DNA of 64,000 nucleotides from JACCWM01 sp040393065 (GCA_040393065.1 JBEBUW010000014.1:1-64000), one strand, 5' to 3'; counted from the stretch's first letter, positions 34,544 to 44,984 are shown. The notes: generated by a model not told the origin, from the sequence alone. Translations and numbers: made by a program.

Positions 34544-35485
34544 TCAGGCGAGAAATTCGGTGAGGGAGCGGATGAATTGGGGAGGGCAATCTTCCATGGG
34601 GGAATGGCCGCAGTTCTGGAAGACGGTTATTTTGGAGTGGGGGACGTGGCATTTGAGCAGGCGCACGGTGGAGGGAGGGATCATGCGGTCATGGGTGCCC
34701 CACATGATCAAGGTGGGGAGGTCGAGTTTGTGGGAGCCGGTGATGCGATCCGGGGTTTCGAGCAGATTCTGGGCCAGGGCGAGCATGAATTTGAGGCGTT
34801 CGGGGTTCTGGATGGGTTCGAGGTACTGATCGATTTCGGTCGGAGTCATGCGCGCCTGGCGCCACTGGAAGGGTTCGTACATGCGCACGCCCATGCGGCT
34901 GGTGCCGAGTCGGGCCAGGGAAACGGGCAGGCGTTTGACGAGATTGGGTGCCCAACGTGGAACGGCAAGGCGCAGGCCGGGGCTGACGAGAGTGAGAGAG
35001 TCGAGGCGTGCGCGGTCGGTGGGGCGGTTGGTCGCAAGGTAGGAAAGAATTGCGCCCAGGGAGTGGCCGACGAGATGAATCGGGGCGGGTGTGAAGCCGG
35101 GGGCAGGTTCGTAGGGCTGGGTGAGACGGGTTTCCTGGACGGTATCGAGCAGTAGACTGAACCAGTCGACGAAGGATTCGATATCGGGTGTGACGGCGCT
35201 GGAGCGAAAGCTCTGATCGCGGCCGTGTGCGGGAAGATCGGGAATGATGACGTGGTATTGGCCGGCGAGTGCCTGGGCGACGAGTCGGTAGGCCATGGAG
35301 TGAGCCATCAGGCCGTGGAGCATGATGAGCGGCCGGGGATTGTGCCAGCCGGCTTCGAGCCAGTGGAAGGGATGTCCGAAGTGGGGGTTGACGCGGTAGA
35401 CGGAGCGCAGGGCGAAATTGGGGTCGGAGTTTAGGAGTGGGTTTTGCGAGGCGTTTGGAGCGGAGGCGGGGAATGATTGGAACAC
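34544..35485 (-). CDS. Alpha/beta-fold hydrolase
   Basis: A 313-aa serine hydrolase. The oxyanion region LIMLHGLMAHS, nucleophile elbow GHSLG (near residue 137), acid Asp in MWGTHDRMIP and terminal His in CGHSPMED form a complete triad in the usual order. GTG start with an AGG nine bases upstream. No signal peptide, so probably cytoplasmic. The substrate is not evident; esterase, lipase or C-C hydrolase are all possible. Divergent from the 296-aa barrel gene. Confidence 0.82.
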   Translation of the reverse strand: MFQSFPASAPNASQNPLLNSDPNFALRSVYRVNPHFGHPFHWLEAGWHNPRPLIMLHGLMAHSMAYRLVAQALAGQYHVIIPDLPAHGRDQSFRSSAVTPDIESFVDWFSLLLDTVQETRLTQPYEPAPGFTPAPIHLVGHSLGAILSYLATNRPTDRARLDSLTLVSPGLRLAVPRWAPNLVKRLPVSLARLGTSRMGVRMYEPFQWRQARMTPTEIDQYLEPIQNPERLKFMLALAQNLLETPDRITGSHKLDLPTLIMWGTHDRMIPPSTVRLLKCHVPHSKITVFQNCGHSPMEDCPPQFIRSLTEFLA

Positions 35486-35853
35486 GATTCTTACCTACGT
35501 CGGACTGCGGATCAGGAGTGGGCGAATATTGAATCGGGTCGTTTGTGCGTTCCCGACAGGTTGTAAGATAGGTACAAGACGGCCTGGGGCCTAAACCTGT
35601 GGAAGTGTACAGGGGAGAGCCGAAGCGGGGCAATGCTGCATTTTTTCAGGGGAAAGTAAGGTGGGTTCTGTGCTAACAGAAGAGAGGCCGCTCGTTTGGA
35701 CAGTTTTTGCCAAACTTGACGATACAAGTGGGCCTTGGTACTAGGAACTGGATCAAAAGCTGGTATGTGTTGCCTGTATGTTTCCTTAAAAGCGTTCGCC
35801 GATATTGATGGAATTGACCAGCCCGGCGCGGCGCTCCGTTCGAGGTTTGTTTC
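35486..35853. other. Non-coding divergent intergenic region
   Basis: 368 bp between the hydrolase start and the beta-barrel gene. It should contain both promoters. No gene, repeat or clear hairpin was seen. Confidence 0.5.
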
Positions 35854-36744
35854 ATGACACGAAAGATGCACATCCTTACCGCGGTGTTGTGCGCATTGAT
35901 GCTTCAGTCTGTAGCTGCTCCGGCAAGTGCTGGCGATAATGATCTGGTTCTTTCGCGTTTTGCGAAGTTTAATCCCAATACCAGTCCGGGTTGTACGCAC
36001 GCCTGTGGAACCGTAGAGCCGAATGTAAAGCTATTTGAAGATCTTTTGCTGGATCTGGGCCAGGTATTTGCGCCGCGTTTTATCGGGCCGGCTGAGACGC
36101 TCGGGGAGGCAGGTTTTTCCTTTGTGATGATGACGAGTCTGTCGACAATTGAGCATCAAAAGGAGCACTGGCAGGAGGGTGTGCAGGATCGTGATCCGTC
36201 TTCGTCGCTGTTCACGGGGCATTTGCAGATCCGTAAGGGACTTCCGTTCTCGTTTGAGGTGGCCGGGAACATGGCGTACCTGTTCGCGAGCGAGATGTTC
36301 ACGATGGGTGCGGATGTGAAGTGGGCGCTGAACGAGGGGTTTTATTATTTCCCGGATGTGGCGGTTCGCGGCACGGTCAACACGCTGATGGGTGCAAGTG
36401 ACTTGAATATGGTCACTGCAGGCTGGGATGTTTCGGTTTCGAAGGGATTTGGTATCTCGGGCGTGATGTCGCTTACGCCGTATCTCGGCTATCAGCAGCT
36501 GTATATTATTGGTTCGAGTCGTCTGCTGAATGCATATCCGCAAGATCCTCGTCCGCCGCAGTATAATCCGACGGTGCCGCAGGAGACGTTTAGTCCGGAA
36601 TTTGTGTTTTCTCAAAAGACGATGCAGGTCGACCGCTTTTTCTTGGGTGGACGCTTGAATGTCTGGATTTTGAGTTTCACGCTGGAAGCGGTTCTTGCGG
36701 ACACAGTCAACCAGTTTACTTTTGCGGGCGGACTGGACTTCTGA
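35854..36744 (+). CDS. Probable outer-membrane beta-barrel protein
   Basis: A 296-aa protein with a signal peptide (about 1-26, ending ASAGD). It then has alternating amphipathic strands rich in aromatic residues and ends in Phe (FAGGLDF), the typical last residue of BAM-assembled barrels. An HACG-containing Cys pair sits just after the signal (CTHACG). No named family recognised. Single gene, followed 114 bp later by the zinc-ribbon gene. Confidence 0.6.
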   Translation: MTRKMHILTAVLCALMLQSVAAPASAGDNDLVLSRFAKFNPNTSPGCTHACGTVEPNVKLFEDLLLDLGQVFAPRFIGPAETLGEAGFSFVMMTSLSTIEHQKEHWQEGVQDRDPSSSLFTGHLQIRKGLPFSFEVAGNMAYLFASEMFTMGADVKWALNEGFYYFPDVAVRGTVNTLMGASDLNMVTAGWDVSVSKGFGISGVMSLTPYLGYQQLYIIGSSRLLNAYPQDPRPPQYNPTVPQETFSPEFVFSQKTMQVDRFFLGGRLNVWILSFTLEAVLADTVNQFTFAGGLDF

Positions 36745-36858
36745 TTGGAACAAATGGCGGGGAGTAGTAAAGTTTGGGTGTTCCCCTCAAAGGGTGGGGA
36801 ACAGCAGTATCCTAGCGTCTTGTCAGGCCAGCTTTTCCGTTAAAAAGAGGCGTAAGCA

Positions 36859-38778
36859 ATGATTATCCGGTGTCCGGACTGCTCTACTGGCTTTAAACTT
36901 CCTGAAGATCGTGTCACATCGCGTGGGATCAAACTTCGTTGTTCTCGTTGCAGCCATGTTTTCCGTGTGCGCAAAACGGAAAGCGGTGAGAGCGAAATTT
37001 TTTATCATGCTGCTGATCGAGCGGATGGTCTGGGTGAGGAGCATAGTGGCGAGGCAGAGTATCACGAGGAGTTCTCCGACTCATTGGAGGAGGTCAGTGG
37101 TGATGTGAGCACCGGGCCTTCTTTGGATGAAGTGGGCAATCGGACGATGTTTGGTATGCCGTCGGTCGTGGAAAATGAAAGTACCGAGGAGAAAGAGGAA
37201 TCTTCGGAAAGCTCCGAGTCAGAATTGTCGCTCGTGGAGCCGCCGCAAACCGCAGACGAGAAAAAGCCGTCGGTCGAACCTCTTAAAATGATGAGTTTTG
37301 CTGAGGCATTTGCGGAGAAAAAGGCCAGTCGCCTGGAGAGTTCAGAGCCGAAGCAAGGAAATAATTCTGGTTTTAATCCGTTCTCGCATACGGGTCTGGA
37401 TCTGAAGCCGAAAAAGCGCAGTGCATTTGGGGATATTGATAAGGCGTTTTCGCTCGATTTGACGGATGTGGCCGATGTGGCTGCCGAGGAATTGGCGAAG
37501 ACTGATGCTTTTGCGGATTTGCCGCAACCAGGTGTAGAAACCAGTCAGGTAGAGTCGTCGGAACCGCAGGGGCCTGTGGTGGAGCTTGCACATCATGCGG
37601 AAGGCGTGGTGATGGACGGGCTTTTTGCCGGGTTTGACGCCGCGCCCGCTGCGAATGCAGCGGTCCATGAGGCGGTGCCTGCCGTGGAGTCAGCCGGAGT
37701 TGTGGCAGAAGTGCCGGTGGCTGCGGAAATGCCGGTGGCTGCGGAAGTGCCGGTAGTGGCGGAGCCGGTGGAAGCCGTTGAAGCTGGGGCCGAACCGGTA
37801 GCGTCAGCGCTTCCTGGGGTGCAGGGGAACGCGTATTTCGGTGCGGCAGAAGATTTTGCCGATGAGAGCTTTGAGCATGATGGACCGTATTTTGATCCGG
37901 AACGTGGAGCGTCGGTGCCGGCTGGTGTGGCTGGTGCAGCGCCCGTAGCGGTTGCGACGGCCAGAAAGCCGATGAAGCCGGCGGTAGCGGCGAATCGTGC
38001 GCCGGTAGCTGCTGCTCAGGTTCAGCAGGCGCAAGTTCAGGCTCAGCCCAAGAAGTTGGAACCCGTGGCAGAAGCCTGGGAGGTCGATGATATCTCGACG
38101 GTGCAGATTGGTGGCTCGGGAGCTTCAAAGATATTGTTGGTTACAGTGTTTGCGCTTTTGATCGGCGCAGGCTTTATGGGGTTTGTCGCTGCGAAGAATG
38201 ATGGCTTGCTCGATTTTAAGCAATTTGGCTCGATGGTAGAGGTTGCTTTTGGTCAGGGTGAGTACAAACCGCGCACGGGAGGCGATGAGGTTGCTCCGGT
38301 GGTGGTCGGCGTGGTTGAGACACCGATCGAAGTGCAGCATGTGTTTGCTACGCTGGCGGATTATGGACGAGCGCCGGTTGCGAGTACCAGGGGAGGAAAA
38401 GCGGCGGCAGGCAATCGGCAGGATCCGGCAGGGCAGGTGCTGGTTTTGAGAGGGCAGGCGCGCAATCGTAGCCAGCAGAGTTTGTCGGGTGTGAAGCTGC
38501 GCGGATTGATATTGAACAGTGAAGGGCGTGTTTTGTTGGAAACCACGGCTTTTCTGGGAGGCGAAGTCAGTGCAGCGCAGCTTTTGGATGTCCATAGCAC
38601 GCGTGAAGCTGTTGCCTTGTTGCCGAAAGAGGCTGCGTCTTTGCGCGAGAATACGGCACTGCCCTTTACGTTGATATTTGAAGAGATTCCTCAGGCTGTT
38701 CTCGACCAGGATATCGTGCATTACCGGGTCGAGGTTGCGAGTACGCATGAGAACGTCGTAACGGCTCAGATGCCATAG
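36859..38778 (+). CDS. Zinc-ribbon membrane protein (MJ0042/DUF3426-like)
   Basis: A 639-aa protein opening with a zinc ribbon (Cys5, Cys8, Cys28, Cys31: CPDC and CSRC) of the MJ0042 type. A long acidic and Ala/Pro/Val-rich region follows, with repeats such as VPVAAEMPVAAEVPVVAEPV (about 285-320). A membrane helix lies at about 423-444, and a periplasmic C-terminal domain (about 480-639) has the strand pattern of DUF3426 proteins. Similar proteins are common near cell-envelope genes in delta-type Proteobacteria, with unclear function. Ends at a strong bidirectional terminator. Confidence 0.7.
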   Translation: MIIRCPDCSTGFKLPEDRVTSRGIKLRCSRCSHVFRVRKTESGESEIFYHAADRADGLGEEHSGEAEYHEEFSDSLEEVSGDVSTGPSLDEVGNRTMFGMPSVVENESTEEKEESSESSESELSLVEPPQTADEKKPSVEPLKMMSFAEAFAEKKASRLESSEPKQGNNSGFNPFSHTGLDLKPKKRSAFGDIDKAFSLDLTDVADVAAEELAKTDAFADLPQPGVETSQVESSEPQGPVVELAHHAEGVVMDGLFAGFDAAPAANAAVHEAVPAVESAGVVAEVPVAAEMPVAAEVPVVAEPVEAVEAGAEPVASALPGVQGNAYFGAAEDFADESFEHDGPYFDPERGASVPAGVAGAAPVAVATARKPMKPAVAANRAPVAAAQVQQAQVQAQPKKLEPVAEAWEVDDISTVQIGGSGASKILLVTVFALLIGAGFMGFVAAKNDGLLDFKQFGSMVEVAFGQGEYKPRTGGDEVAPVVVGVVETPIEVQHVFATLADYGRAPVASTRGGKAAAGNRQDPAGQVLVLRGQARNRSQQSLSGVKLRGLILNSEGRVLLETTAFLGGEVSAAQLLDVHSTREAVALLPKEAASLRENTALPFTLIFEEIPQAVLDQDIVHYRVEVASTHENVVTAQMP

Positions 38779-38815
38779 AACGAAAAGAATTTCCTGAGAG
38801 AGCAAGATAGGAATA

Positions 38816-38850
38816 AAAAAGGGCCGCATTGTGCGGCCCTTTTTTATTTT
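38816..38850. terminator. Bidirectional intrinsic terminator
   Basis: GGGCCGCA at 38821-38828 and TGCGGCCC at 38832-38839 form a perfect stem, with A run before and T run after. It serves the plus-strand zinc-ribbon gene and the minus-strand phosphohexomutase gene. Confidence 0.85.
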
Positions 38851-38868
38851 GCGTTGTTTCAGGAGTTT

Positions 38869-40242
38869 TTATGCAAGGTCGAGTTCGGCCTGGGTGACGG
38901 CGTCTTCGAGCATGGCCAGGTAGCGATCGCGGTCGGCGGGATTTTGCGCTTCGACACGCAAGACCAGTACAGGTTGTGTGTTGCTGGCGCGGACGAGTCC
39001 CCAGCCGTCTTTGAAATTGATGCGTACGCCGTCAATTGTGTTGACGTCGTAACGGTCTTGAAAGTGTTTTGCAACCTGAGAGGGAATCTGGAATTTGACG
39101 GATTCTGCGCAGTCGCGGCGAAGCTCCGGCGTGGCAAAGGTGACAGGGACATCGGCCAGCAGTTGGCTGAGAGTCTGGTCGGTGTTGGAGAGGATTTCAA
39201 TCAGGCGGCAGGTTGCATACAGGGCATCGTCGAAGCCGAAGAAACGATCGTTGAAGAAGATATGTCCGCTCATTTCGCCGGCGAGATGTGCGTTGGTTTC
39301 CTTGATTTTGGCTTTGATGAGGCTGTGTCCGACGCGGCTCATGATGGGGACGCCGCCGTGTTTGGCGATATCATCAAAGAGGGTTTGGGAGCATTTTACT
39401 TCGCCGATGATCGTTGCGCCGGGGTTTTCTTTCAGCACGCTGCGACTGAAGAGGATCATGAGTTTGTCGCCCCAGATCACGTCGCCATTTTCGTCAACCA
39501 CGCCGATGCGGTCGGCATCGCCGTCGTAGGCGACGCCAAAATCACAGTGTTCTTTTTTAACGGCGGCGATGACGTCTGTCAGGTTTTCGAGAACGGTGGG
39601 ATCTGCGTGGTGATTGGGAAAGGTTCCGTCTGGTTCGCTGAAAAGTTCGACGACTTCGCAGTTGGCGGCATCGCGCAAGAGCGTGGGAGCCACGACTCCG
39701 CCGACGCCATTGCCAGAATCGACGGCGATTTTTAGTTTTCGGGGACCGATGTTGATGTTGTCTCGGACCCATTCGATATAGCGCTTGTGGAGGTCGGAAA
39801 GCGCGCTGGTGCCGATGTCGGGTCCGGTGACGAAGTCATTGTTTTCAATGATTGTGCGAAGCTCCTGGATGGTTTCGCCATGCAGGGTGTCTTTGCCGAT
39901 CATCATTTTGAAGCCGTTGTACTCGCCGGGATTGTGACTGCCGGTGATCTGGACGGCGCCGTGGAGTTTCTGGGTATAGGCGGCAAAAGAAACCAGCGGA
40001 GTGGGAACCATGCCGAGGTTTACGACATGGGCGCCGGCAGCGAGCATGCCGCGTTGCAGGCATTCAAAGATTCGGTCGCTCGATTCTCTGGCATCCCGGC
40101 CGATACCAATTCTGGGCGCTGTGCCGCATGCGCGTGTGGTCATCGTCGCGAATGCACGACCAATTTGTGTAGCAACGTCGTTGGTCAGATCCGAATCGGC
40201 GATGCCTCGGATGTCATAAGCGCGAAAAATATCGGTATTCAT
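38869..40242 (-). CDS. manB: Phosphomannomutase/phosphoglucomutase
   Basis: A 457-aa alpha-D-phosphohexomutase interconverting hexose 1- and 6-phosphates for nucleotide-sugar, LPS or exopolysaccharide synthesis. The phosphoserine loop is TGSHNPGEYNGFK (Ser near 102), the Mg loop is DGDADRIG (near 240), the sugar loop is GEMSGH and the phosphate loop is VRASNTQP. Start at ATG 40242 after GGAG in TATGGAGCATCCG. The dual PMM/PGM type (AlgC-like) fits best. Confidence 0.9.
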   Translation of the reverse strand: MNTDIFRAYDIRGIADSDLTNDVATQIGRAFATMTTRACGTAPRIGIGRDARESSDRIFECLQRGMLAAGAHVVNLGMVPTPLVSFAAYTQKLHGAVQITGSHNPGEYNGFKMMIGKDTLHGETIQELRTIIENNDFVTGPDIGTSALSDLHKRYIEWVRDNINIGPRKLKIAVDSGNGVGGVVAPTLLRDAANCEVVELFSEPDGTFPNHHADPTVLENLTDVIAAVKKEHCDFGVAYDGDADRIGVVDENGDVIWGDKLMILFSRSVLKENPGATIIGEVKCSQTLFDDIAKHGGVPIMSRVGHSLIKAKIKETNAHLAGEMSGHIFFNDRFFGFDDALYATCRLIEILSNTDQTLSQLLADVPVTFATPELRRDCAESVKFQIPSQVAKHFQDRYDVNTIDGVRINFKDGWGLVRASNTQPVLVLRVEAQNPADRDRYLAMLEDAVTQAELDLA

Positions 40243-40451
40243 CGGATGCTCCATACTTAAAAAGAAAACCAAATCGTAAGGTTCCAAATGAACTGTGAGC
40301 GTTATGGCGTGGGATTCACTTGGAAATCAGCTTTTCAGGACGTTGACGTGTAGCGGTCACGGCCAGAATAGGACGGCATCATAAGCGCATGTGAGCAGGT
40401 AACAAGTCCAAAGCTTATATTCTGTCAGGGAAGTAAGGTAGACGGCAGTCA

Positions 40452-41259
40452 TCAGGTTTTGAGCGTAGGCTTGACGGCGATCCAGACAGAGTTCCACTGT
40501 TCGGGCAGGCAAAAAAGGCTGCGGTCGAGGCGAAGATGGAACCAGAGTTGGAATGTCGGGTTGTGGGAAAATTCGCGAAAGATGTGGGGTTCTATCAGGA
40601 AGTTGGTTTCAATACGCTGGTTGCTTGCGTGGAAAGGCTGCTGAGCGGGGGCTGTTTTGCGTGTTAATCGAACAGGGGTAAGTGTTTTGTTGCGCAGGTA
40701 GGTCGCCTGGAGTGTCCAGTCGATGACATGAGCGGTGATATCTGGAAGATTTGCGATCTGGGAATTTGTATTAGCGCGCTGTTCGAGAGCCGCATGAAGA
40801 TGCATTTCTCGGTTTTCCCAGGAAATACTTCCACCGGCTAATAAGCGAATGCTGGAGGCATTGTTGTAGAAGGGTGCGGAGGAAAATGGTTGTTCATCTG
40901 CGCTATGTTGGAATTCCGTATCTGTAAAAGCAAGCCATCCGGGTTCTTGCTGGGTGCCGGTTTGGAGAATGGCGATGGATTCGCTGGCGTTTGCCATGGA
41001 ATATCCAACCAGGGGAATGCCCTGATTGGCGCCGAATTCAATGCGATTGATGATGGGTCTGGCGAGTGCTGGATCATCGAACTGCTGGAACAGGATTTGG
41101 CGGTCCAGTGCGATCATACGGCGTATGCTGGTGCCATCGGTTGCGATGATTTCGGGCAAAAAGCCGTGGAGTACGGTCGGGGCCGGGTGTTGGCGCCACA
41201 AATAATATTGGAAGGGCGGGGGAGGCGTATGTGAAATTGGGGAAAATGTTGGTTGTTGC
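40452..41259 (-). CDS. Hypothetical protein of unknown family
   Basis: Up to 269 aa, initiated at a GTG whose first base is at 41261 (reverse strand), with no signal peptide or membrane helix. Rich in aromatic residues, Gln and Asn; segments such as IINRIEFGANQGIPLVGYS and LWFHLRLDRSLFCLP suggest a beta-rich fold. No motif recognised. The next genes are the lipoprotein at 41404 (divergent) and the mutase (same strand), neither clearly linked. Single gene. Confidence 0.55.
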
Positions 41260-41403
41260 ACAGTGATCTCGGCTTATTGTGGATTTCATTGGCTAAGAAG
41301 TTAGCCGAGATCGTGGATTCATGCCAGAGTGATAGGTGAGAAGTTCGATTCAGAATGGGTCTGGTTGGAGTTCTCACTATCGAAATTCTGTAGAGTGAGC
41401 GTT

Positions 41404-43401
41404 GTGAAGAGTTGCAAGTTCGTGGGCGGAGTTCTGGGGCTTTCGTTGATCGGATGCGTGTTGTTGTCAGGCTGTGAGCGGGGAGCCGGGCGGGGCATGG
41501 AGACGGAAAAGCGCGTGGTGCGGACGACGCAGACGAAAGAAACTCCGCAGCAAGCTGGAACGAATGAGAATTTCTCGGTGGAGGGGTTGGTGGCACGCGT
41601 GGAAACTATGCGGGATCGAGAGTTTCAGCGTGAGCCAACATTTGTGGCGTACGCGGGGGAGAGTTTGCCGGCAGCCAAGGCGAATTCAGAAGGGGAGTCT
41701 TCGGAGGTTTCGGCGGCGGTTGTTGCGGATCGAGAGGCGATATACAGGGGATTGATGGGGAAAACGCCCGGGGAGGGTGCTGGTTTTGCTGGCGGGCTGG
41801 AACGTCTTGCGCGGTATGATGTGGAGACAGGCTCGGTGGTGTATGCGGCGGAGTATCCGGATCTAAAGATGCTGCGGCTGGCGGTTGTGCGTGCGCTTGT
41901 AGCGGGATTGAATCATGAGCATTTCGGGGGGAAAACCGGGGCAGCAACGTCTTGGGATGAGGCATTGGCGCTGGAAGCGTCGCTGGTGGGGGATGCGATG
42001 TTTGTGGGGGCGCAGGTTCTCTTGAAGAAAGCGGATGGAGAAGCGATCGCTGCCGGAGATCTGGCGAGGTTTCCGGAGGCTGCGCTGCGAGCGGAAACGT
42101 TGCGGAGGGCGTTTCAAGGTTTGGAGGGGGTGGAAGGCGCTGCAAAAAATATGGGGATGCAGGGTTTTTCGCTGCGTGAGGGGTATGCACTTGCTGCGGC
42201 GATGTATCGGGCAAATGGCTGGTCGGCTGTGGAAGTTTTGAAGTATGGGCCGCCGCGCTCAAGCGGGTATGTGGTGCGGCCGGATCGCTGGTTTGCGGGG
42301 GAAGATCTGGGGACGTGGACCTGGCCTGCGGAGTTGGAGGCGGGTTGGGATGCGGAGAACTGGCATGCGTCAGTACAGCGCGGACGGATTGGGCCGGCGA
42401 TTCTTGCGATGTGGCTTGGAAATTATGTCGATCCTGCGGCAGCGCGGACTGTGTATGCTGGCTGGCGCTCGGATGCCTACCGCCTGCATTCTGGAAAGCG
42501 GGTTCCGAGTGCTCGCCGAAAGGGCGCGATTGTTTTTGAGTGGGTTTCGCAGTGGGATACGCCGCACAGTGCAGAGCAGGTGGCGAATGCTTTTCGGGCG
42601 GTGCTGACGCGTTCGCAAGGGCAGCGGGAGGATGATGCGCGGCATATGGTCGTGCAAAAAGGTGTGAATGTGGCTGTGATCGTGACGGATTCTGATGCAG
42701 ATGGCTTGCGTGAGGAGTCGGAGCTGGTCGATCGGGCTGCGGTTTTGAGTGGTGCCGTGGTTCGGTATGGGCAGGTGCAGGGGCCGCCGTTTGTGTTTCA
42801 GCCGACGCGTCTGGAGGCGTTTTTGGTAGATGCGGCTGAAGCGCGTCTGGATGAGTTTTGGTTTGATGATCCGGCCAGTGGCGTGCGCATGGATTTGCGC
42901 GGTTTGCAGGATCGGTGGGAAGTACAAAAAACGGATGAGGCGTCGATTCGGTGGTTTGCGAGGCCGGCTAAGAAGGGGGATGAGAGTGCGCTGATTCAGT
43001 TTACGACGGAGCTTCGAGATGTGCTCGGGTATGAATTTGGATCGGAGGGGTATCGGGCGCGGATGGAGGAGGTTTTTGGGGCTTCATTGGGCGTGGCGGG
43101 AGGTAAAAACGGCGGGGTTGTGGCAGAAGTCCTGGAGGTGGACGAGGACAGGGCGGTAATGGGGAAGGTGGTGGAGATTCGGGGGCAGGGAACGATTGAT
43201 GGCAAGCCACGAGCGTTGTGGGTGCGTCAGTTTTTGTCGGGCGATGTCGTTGGCACTTTGAGTTTGCTGGCAGCGCCGGAGGCGTTGGAAGGGCAACTTG
43301 CCGTTGTTCAGGCGATTTTTGAGGGGATTTCGGTCCAAACCGCGATCAAAAATGCTGAGAATGCCGGGGACGAGGTCATTCGGATCGAGATCGAAGAATG
43401 A
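41404..43401 (+). CDS. Large lipoprotein of unknown function
   Basis: 665 aa from the GTG at 41404, which is best placed for the signal sequence; in-frame alternatives lie upstream at 41395 and 41329. The signal helix ends in LLSGC (Cys24). The mature part is mixed alpha/beta with many Trp and Glu, and segments such as WAGEDLGTWTWPAEL and IVTDSDADGLREE, an Asp-rich loop that could bind a cation. No family recognised. It converges on the response regulator gene with only 3 bp between the stops. Confidence 0.6.
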   Translation: MKSCKFVGGVLGLSLIGCVLLSGCERGAGRGMETEKRVVRTTQTKETPQQAGTNENFSVEGLVARVETMRDREFQREPTFVAYAGESLPAAKANSEGESSEVSAAVVADREAIYRGLMGKTPGEGAGFAGGLERLARYDVETGSVVYAAEYPDLKMLRLAVVRALVAGLNHEHFGGKTGAATSWDEALALEASLVGDAMFVGAQVLLKKADGEAIAAGDLARFPEAALRAETLRRAFQGLEGVEGAAKNMGMQGFSLREGYALAAAMYRANGWSAVEVLKYGPPRSSGYVVRPDRWFAGEDLGTWTWPAELEAGWDAENWHASVQRGRIGPAILAMWLGNYVDPAAARTVYAGWRSDAYRLHSGKRVPSARRKGAIVFEWVSQWDTPHSAEQVANAFRAVLTRSQGQREDDARHMVVQKGVNVAVIVTDSDADGLREESELVDRAAVLSGAVVRYGQVQGPPFVFQPTRLEAFLVDAAEARLDEFWFDDPASGVRMDLRGLQDRWEVQKTDEASIRWFARPAKKGDESALIQFTTELRDVLGYEFGSEGYRARMEEVFGASLGVAGGKNGGVVAEVLEVDEDRAVMGKVVEIRGQGTIDGKPRALWVRQFLSGDVVGTLSLLAAPEALEGQLAVVQAIFEGISVQTAIKNAENAGDEVIRIEIEE

Positions 43402-43404
43402 TTG

Positions 43405-43806
43405 TCAATCCGGGGCGTGGGATTTGACGGTTTCGAGGAGCTGGCGCGGGGTGAATGGCTTTTTGACGAGTCCATCGAAACCGGCAGCACGGAAGCGTGC
43501 GTCGTCTTCAGGGGTGGTGTAGCCGCTCATCGCGAGGATAGGGAGGGTGGCGTAACCGGGGATCGTCCGCAGAATACTGACGGCCTTGACGCCGCCCATG
43601 CCGGGCATGGAGATGTCCATCAAAACCAGATCAAACTCGTGTTCGCGGGCACGTTCCAGGGCAGTTTCTGCGTCGGGGAAGGCTTCGATACGGTAGATTT
43701 TGGCGAGCTGCGCGGAGAGAAGTTCGCGGATCATGTCGTCGTCTTCAACGAGCATGATCGTCATCGTGGAAGGCGTGTTGGCAAGAGAATCATTCGTTTT
43801 TGTCAT
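43405..43806 (-). CDS. Single-domain response regulator (CheY-like)
   Basis: A 133-aa receiver domain with no output domain. The acidic pocket is Glu21-Asp22-Asp23, the phosphoacceptor is Asp64 in DLVLMDISMPG, the switch residue is Ser94 (AMSGY) and the conserved Lys is Lys116 in KKPF. The start is the ATG at 43806 (AGGA six to seven bases upstream); the open frame continues for 200 more codons upstream without gene-like features. No cognate histidine kinase is present nearby. Downstream partner unknown. Confidence 0.88.
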   Translation of the reverse strand: MTKTNDSLANTPSTMTIMLVEDDDMIRELLSAQLAKIYRIEAFPDAETALERAREHEFDLVLMDISMPGMGGVKAVSILRTIPGYATLPILAMSGYTTPEDDARFRAAGFDGLVKKPFTPRQLLETVKSHAPD

Positions 43807-43958
43807 GGGAAATCCTACGATATATGGGATTTCTGCGGGAAGGCAGAAAGAACATAGGTGAAACGTAGGGACGACCTTGTGTGTCGGCCTGGTCCTTTGA
43901 GGAGCCAGGCCGCTTAAGACGGGTCGGAAAGATCTGGAGACAGCGATGTTGATGGGAA

Positions 43959-44828
43959 TTATCGCCGACCGCCGCCAAAGTTCTGGGTCCAGTAGTGGTT
44001 GTAGCGGGCAGCATCCTGGTTGGTATGGAAATAACCAACACCGAGCTCTAAAAAGTCTGGATTCATGATGTTTTTGCAGTGTCCGGGGCTTTTCATCCAG
44101 CCATCCATGACTTCCTGAGCGGTGGAATATCCGGCTGCGATGTTTTCGCCGACGGGATAGGTTCCGGTGTAGTTTGCTGCGGCAATTCGATCGGCTGGCG
44201 TTGTACCTTCGGGACTGGTGTGGTCGAAGAAATTGCGCTGAGCCATGTCCTGGCTGAAAAGGCGTGAGGAACAGCGAAGTTGGCTGTCCATGGTCATGGA
44301 CGGGGCGGGTCCGAAGGTTTCGTTGCCGCAGCGTGCTCCGAGAGCGCGGACGCGATTGACTTCGGTGAGTACGTCGTCCTCCAGTGCTTTCCAGACGGCG
44401 GACCATTGTTCGTCGGCTTCGGTGCAGTCCAGGGCCGGGGGCTCGGGTTCAGGCTCAGGCTCGGGTTCGCGCCGGATACATTCGATGAATTCATCGAGAT
44501 CGCAGGCTGCAGCCTGGACGCAGGATTCGTTGCCTCGGAAGAAGTTTTGCGTCAGGCAGGCGTTGACGCAGGCTGCGCGCGGGGCGGGGGTATTGTCAGA
44601 CTGGTTGAAAGCGAGCTGGCAGGTGTCATAGACGTGTGCGCAGGTGTTTTCGCAGACTTCTTCGGGCGTAATATCGCCGGGCTGGTTGTGATTGTTGTGG
44701 TTGTTGTCGGGCGGATTGGAGAGGCGGCGGTCGTCGTCGCCACAGGCAGTGAGAGCGAGGAAGATGAGGAGGAAGAGAAGGGGTTGCAGGATGCGCCCCA
44801 GGGGTGGGAGCGAGGCAGGGGTGTGCAT
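43959..44828 (-). CDS. CAP-domain (SCP/PR-1-like) lipoprotein with Cys-rich head
   Basis: A 289-aa lipoprotein with lipobox LTAC (Cys29) and start at ATG 44828 after GGAG. After the lipid anchor come an Asn/His low-complexity linker, a Cys-rich module (about 50-105) with repeated CxxxC spacing, and a Glu-Pro run. A CAP domain fills about 125-289, with cavity residues His (DHTSPEG), Glu (GENIAAG) and His (SPGHCKNIMNP). Bacterial CAP proteins are often secreted with unknown ligands. It is divergent from the ABC transporter and 152 bp from the response regulator. Confidence 0.82.
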   Translation of the reverse strand: MHTPASLPPLGRILQPLLFLLIFLALTACGDDDRRLSNPPDNNHNNHNQPGDITPEEVCENTCAHVYDTCQLAFNQSDNTPAPRAACVNACLTQNFFRGNESCVQAAACDLDEFIECIRREPEPEPEPEPPALDCTEADEQWSAVWKALEDDVLTEVNRVRALGARCGNETFGPAPSMTMDSQLRCSSRLFSQDMAQRNFFDHTSPEGTTPADRIAAANYTGTYPVGENIAAGYSTAQEVMDGWMKSPGHCKNIMNPDFLELGVGYFHTNQDAARYNHYWTQNFGGGRR

Positions 44829-44984
44829 AGGGAAACTCCGAAGCTCTGGTGCAGGATACGGCGTGCGATGAGGTGCTTTGTGAAGTAGCGTCGCGCACCG
44901 AGATGCCGGTAACGAGTTTGCATGAAGTCGGACGGCGGGCAAAGCGGAAATCGTAATGAATTGTGCGGGAATCGAGGTTTGAGT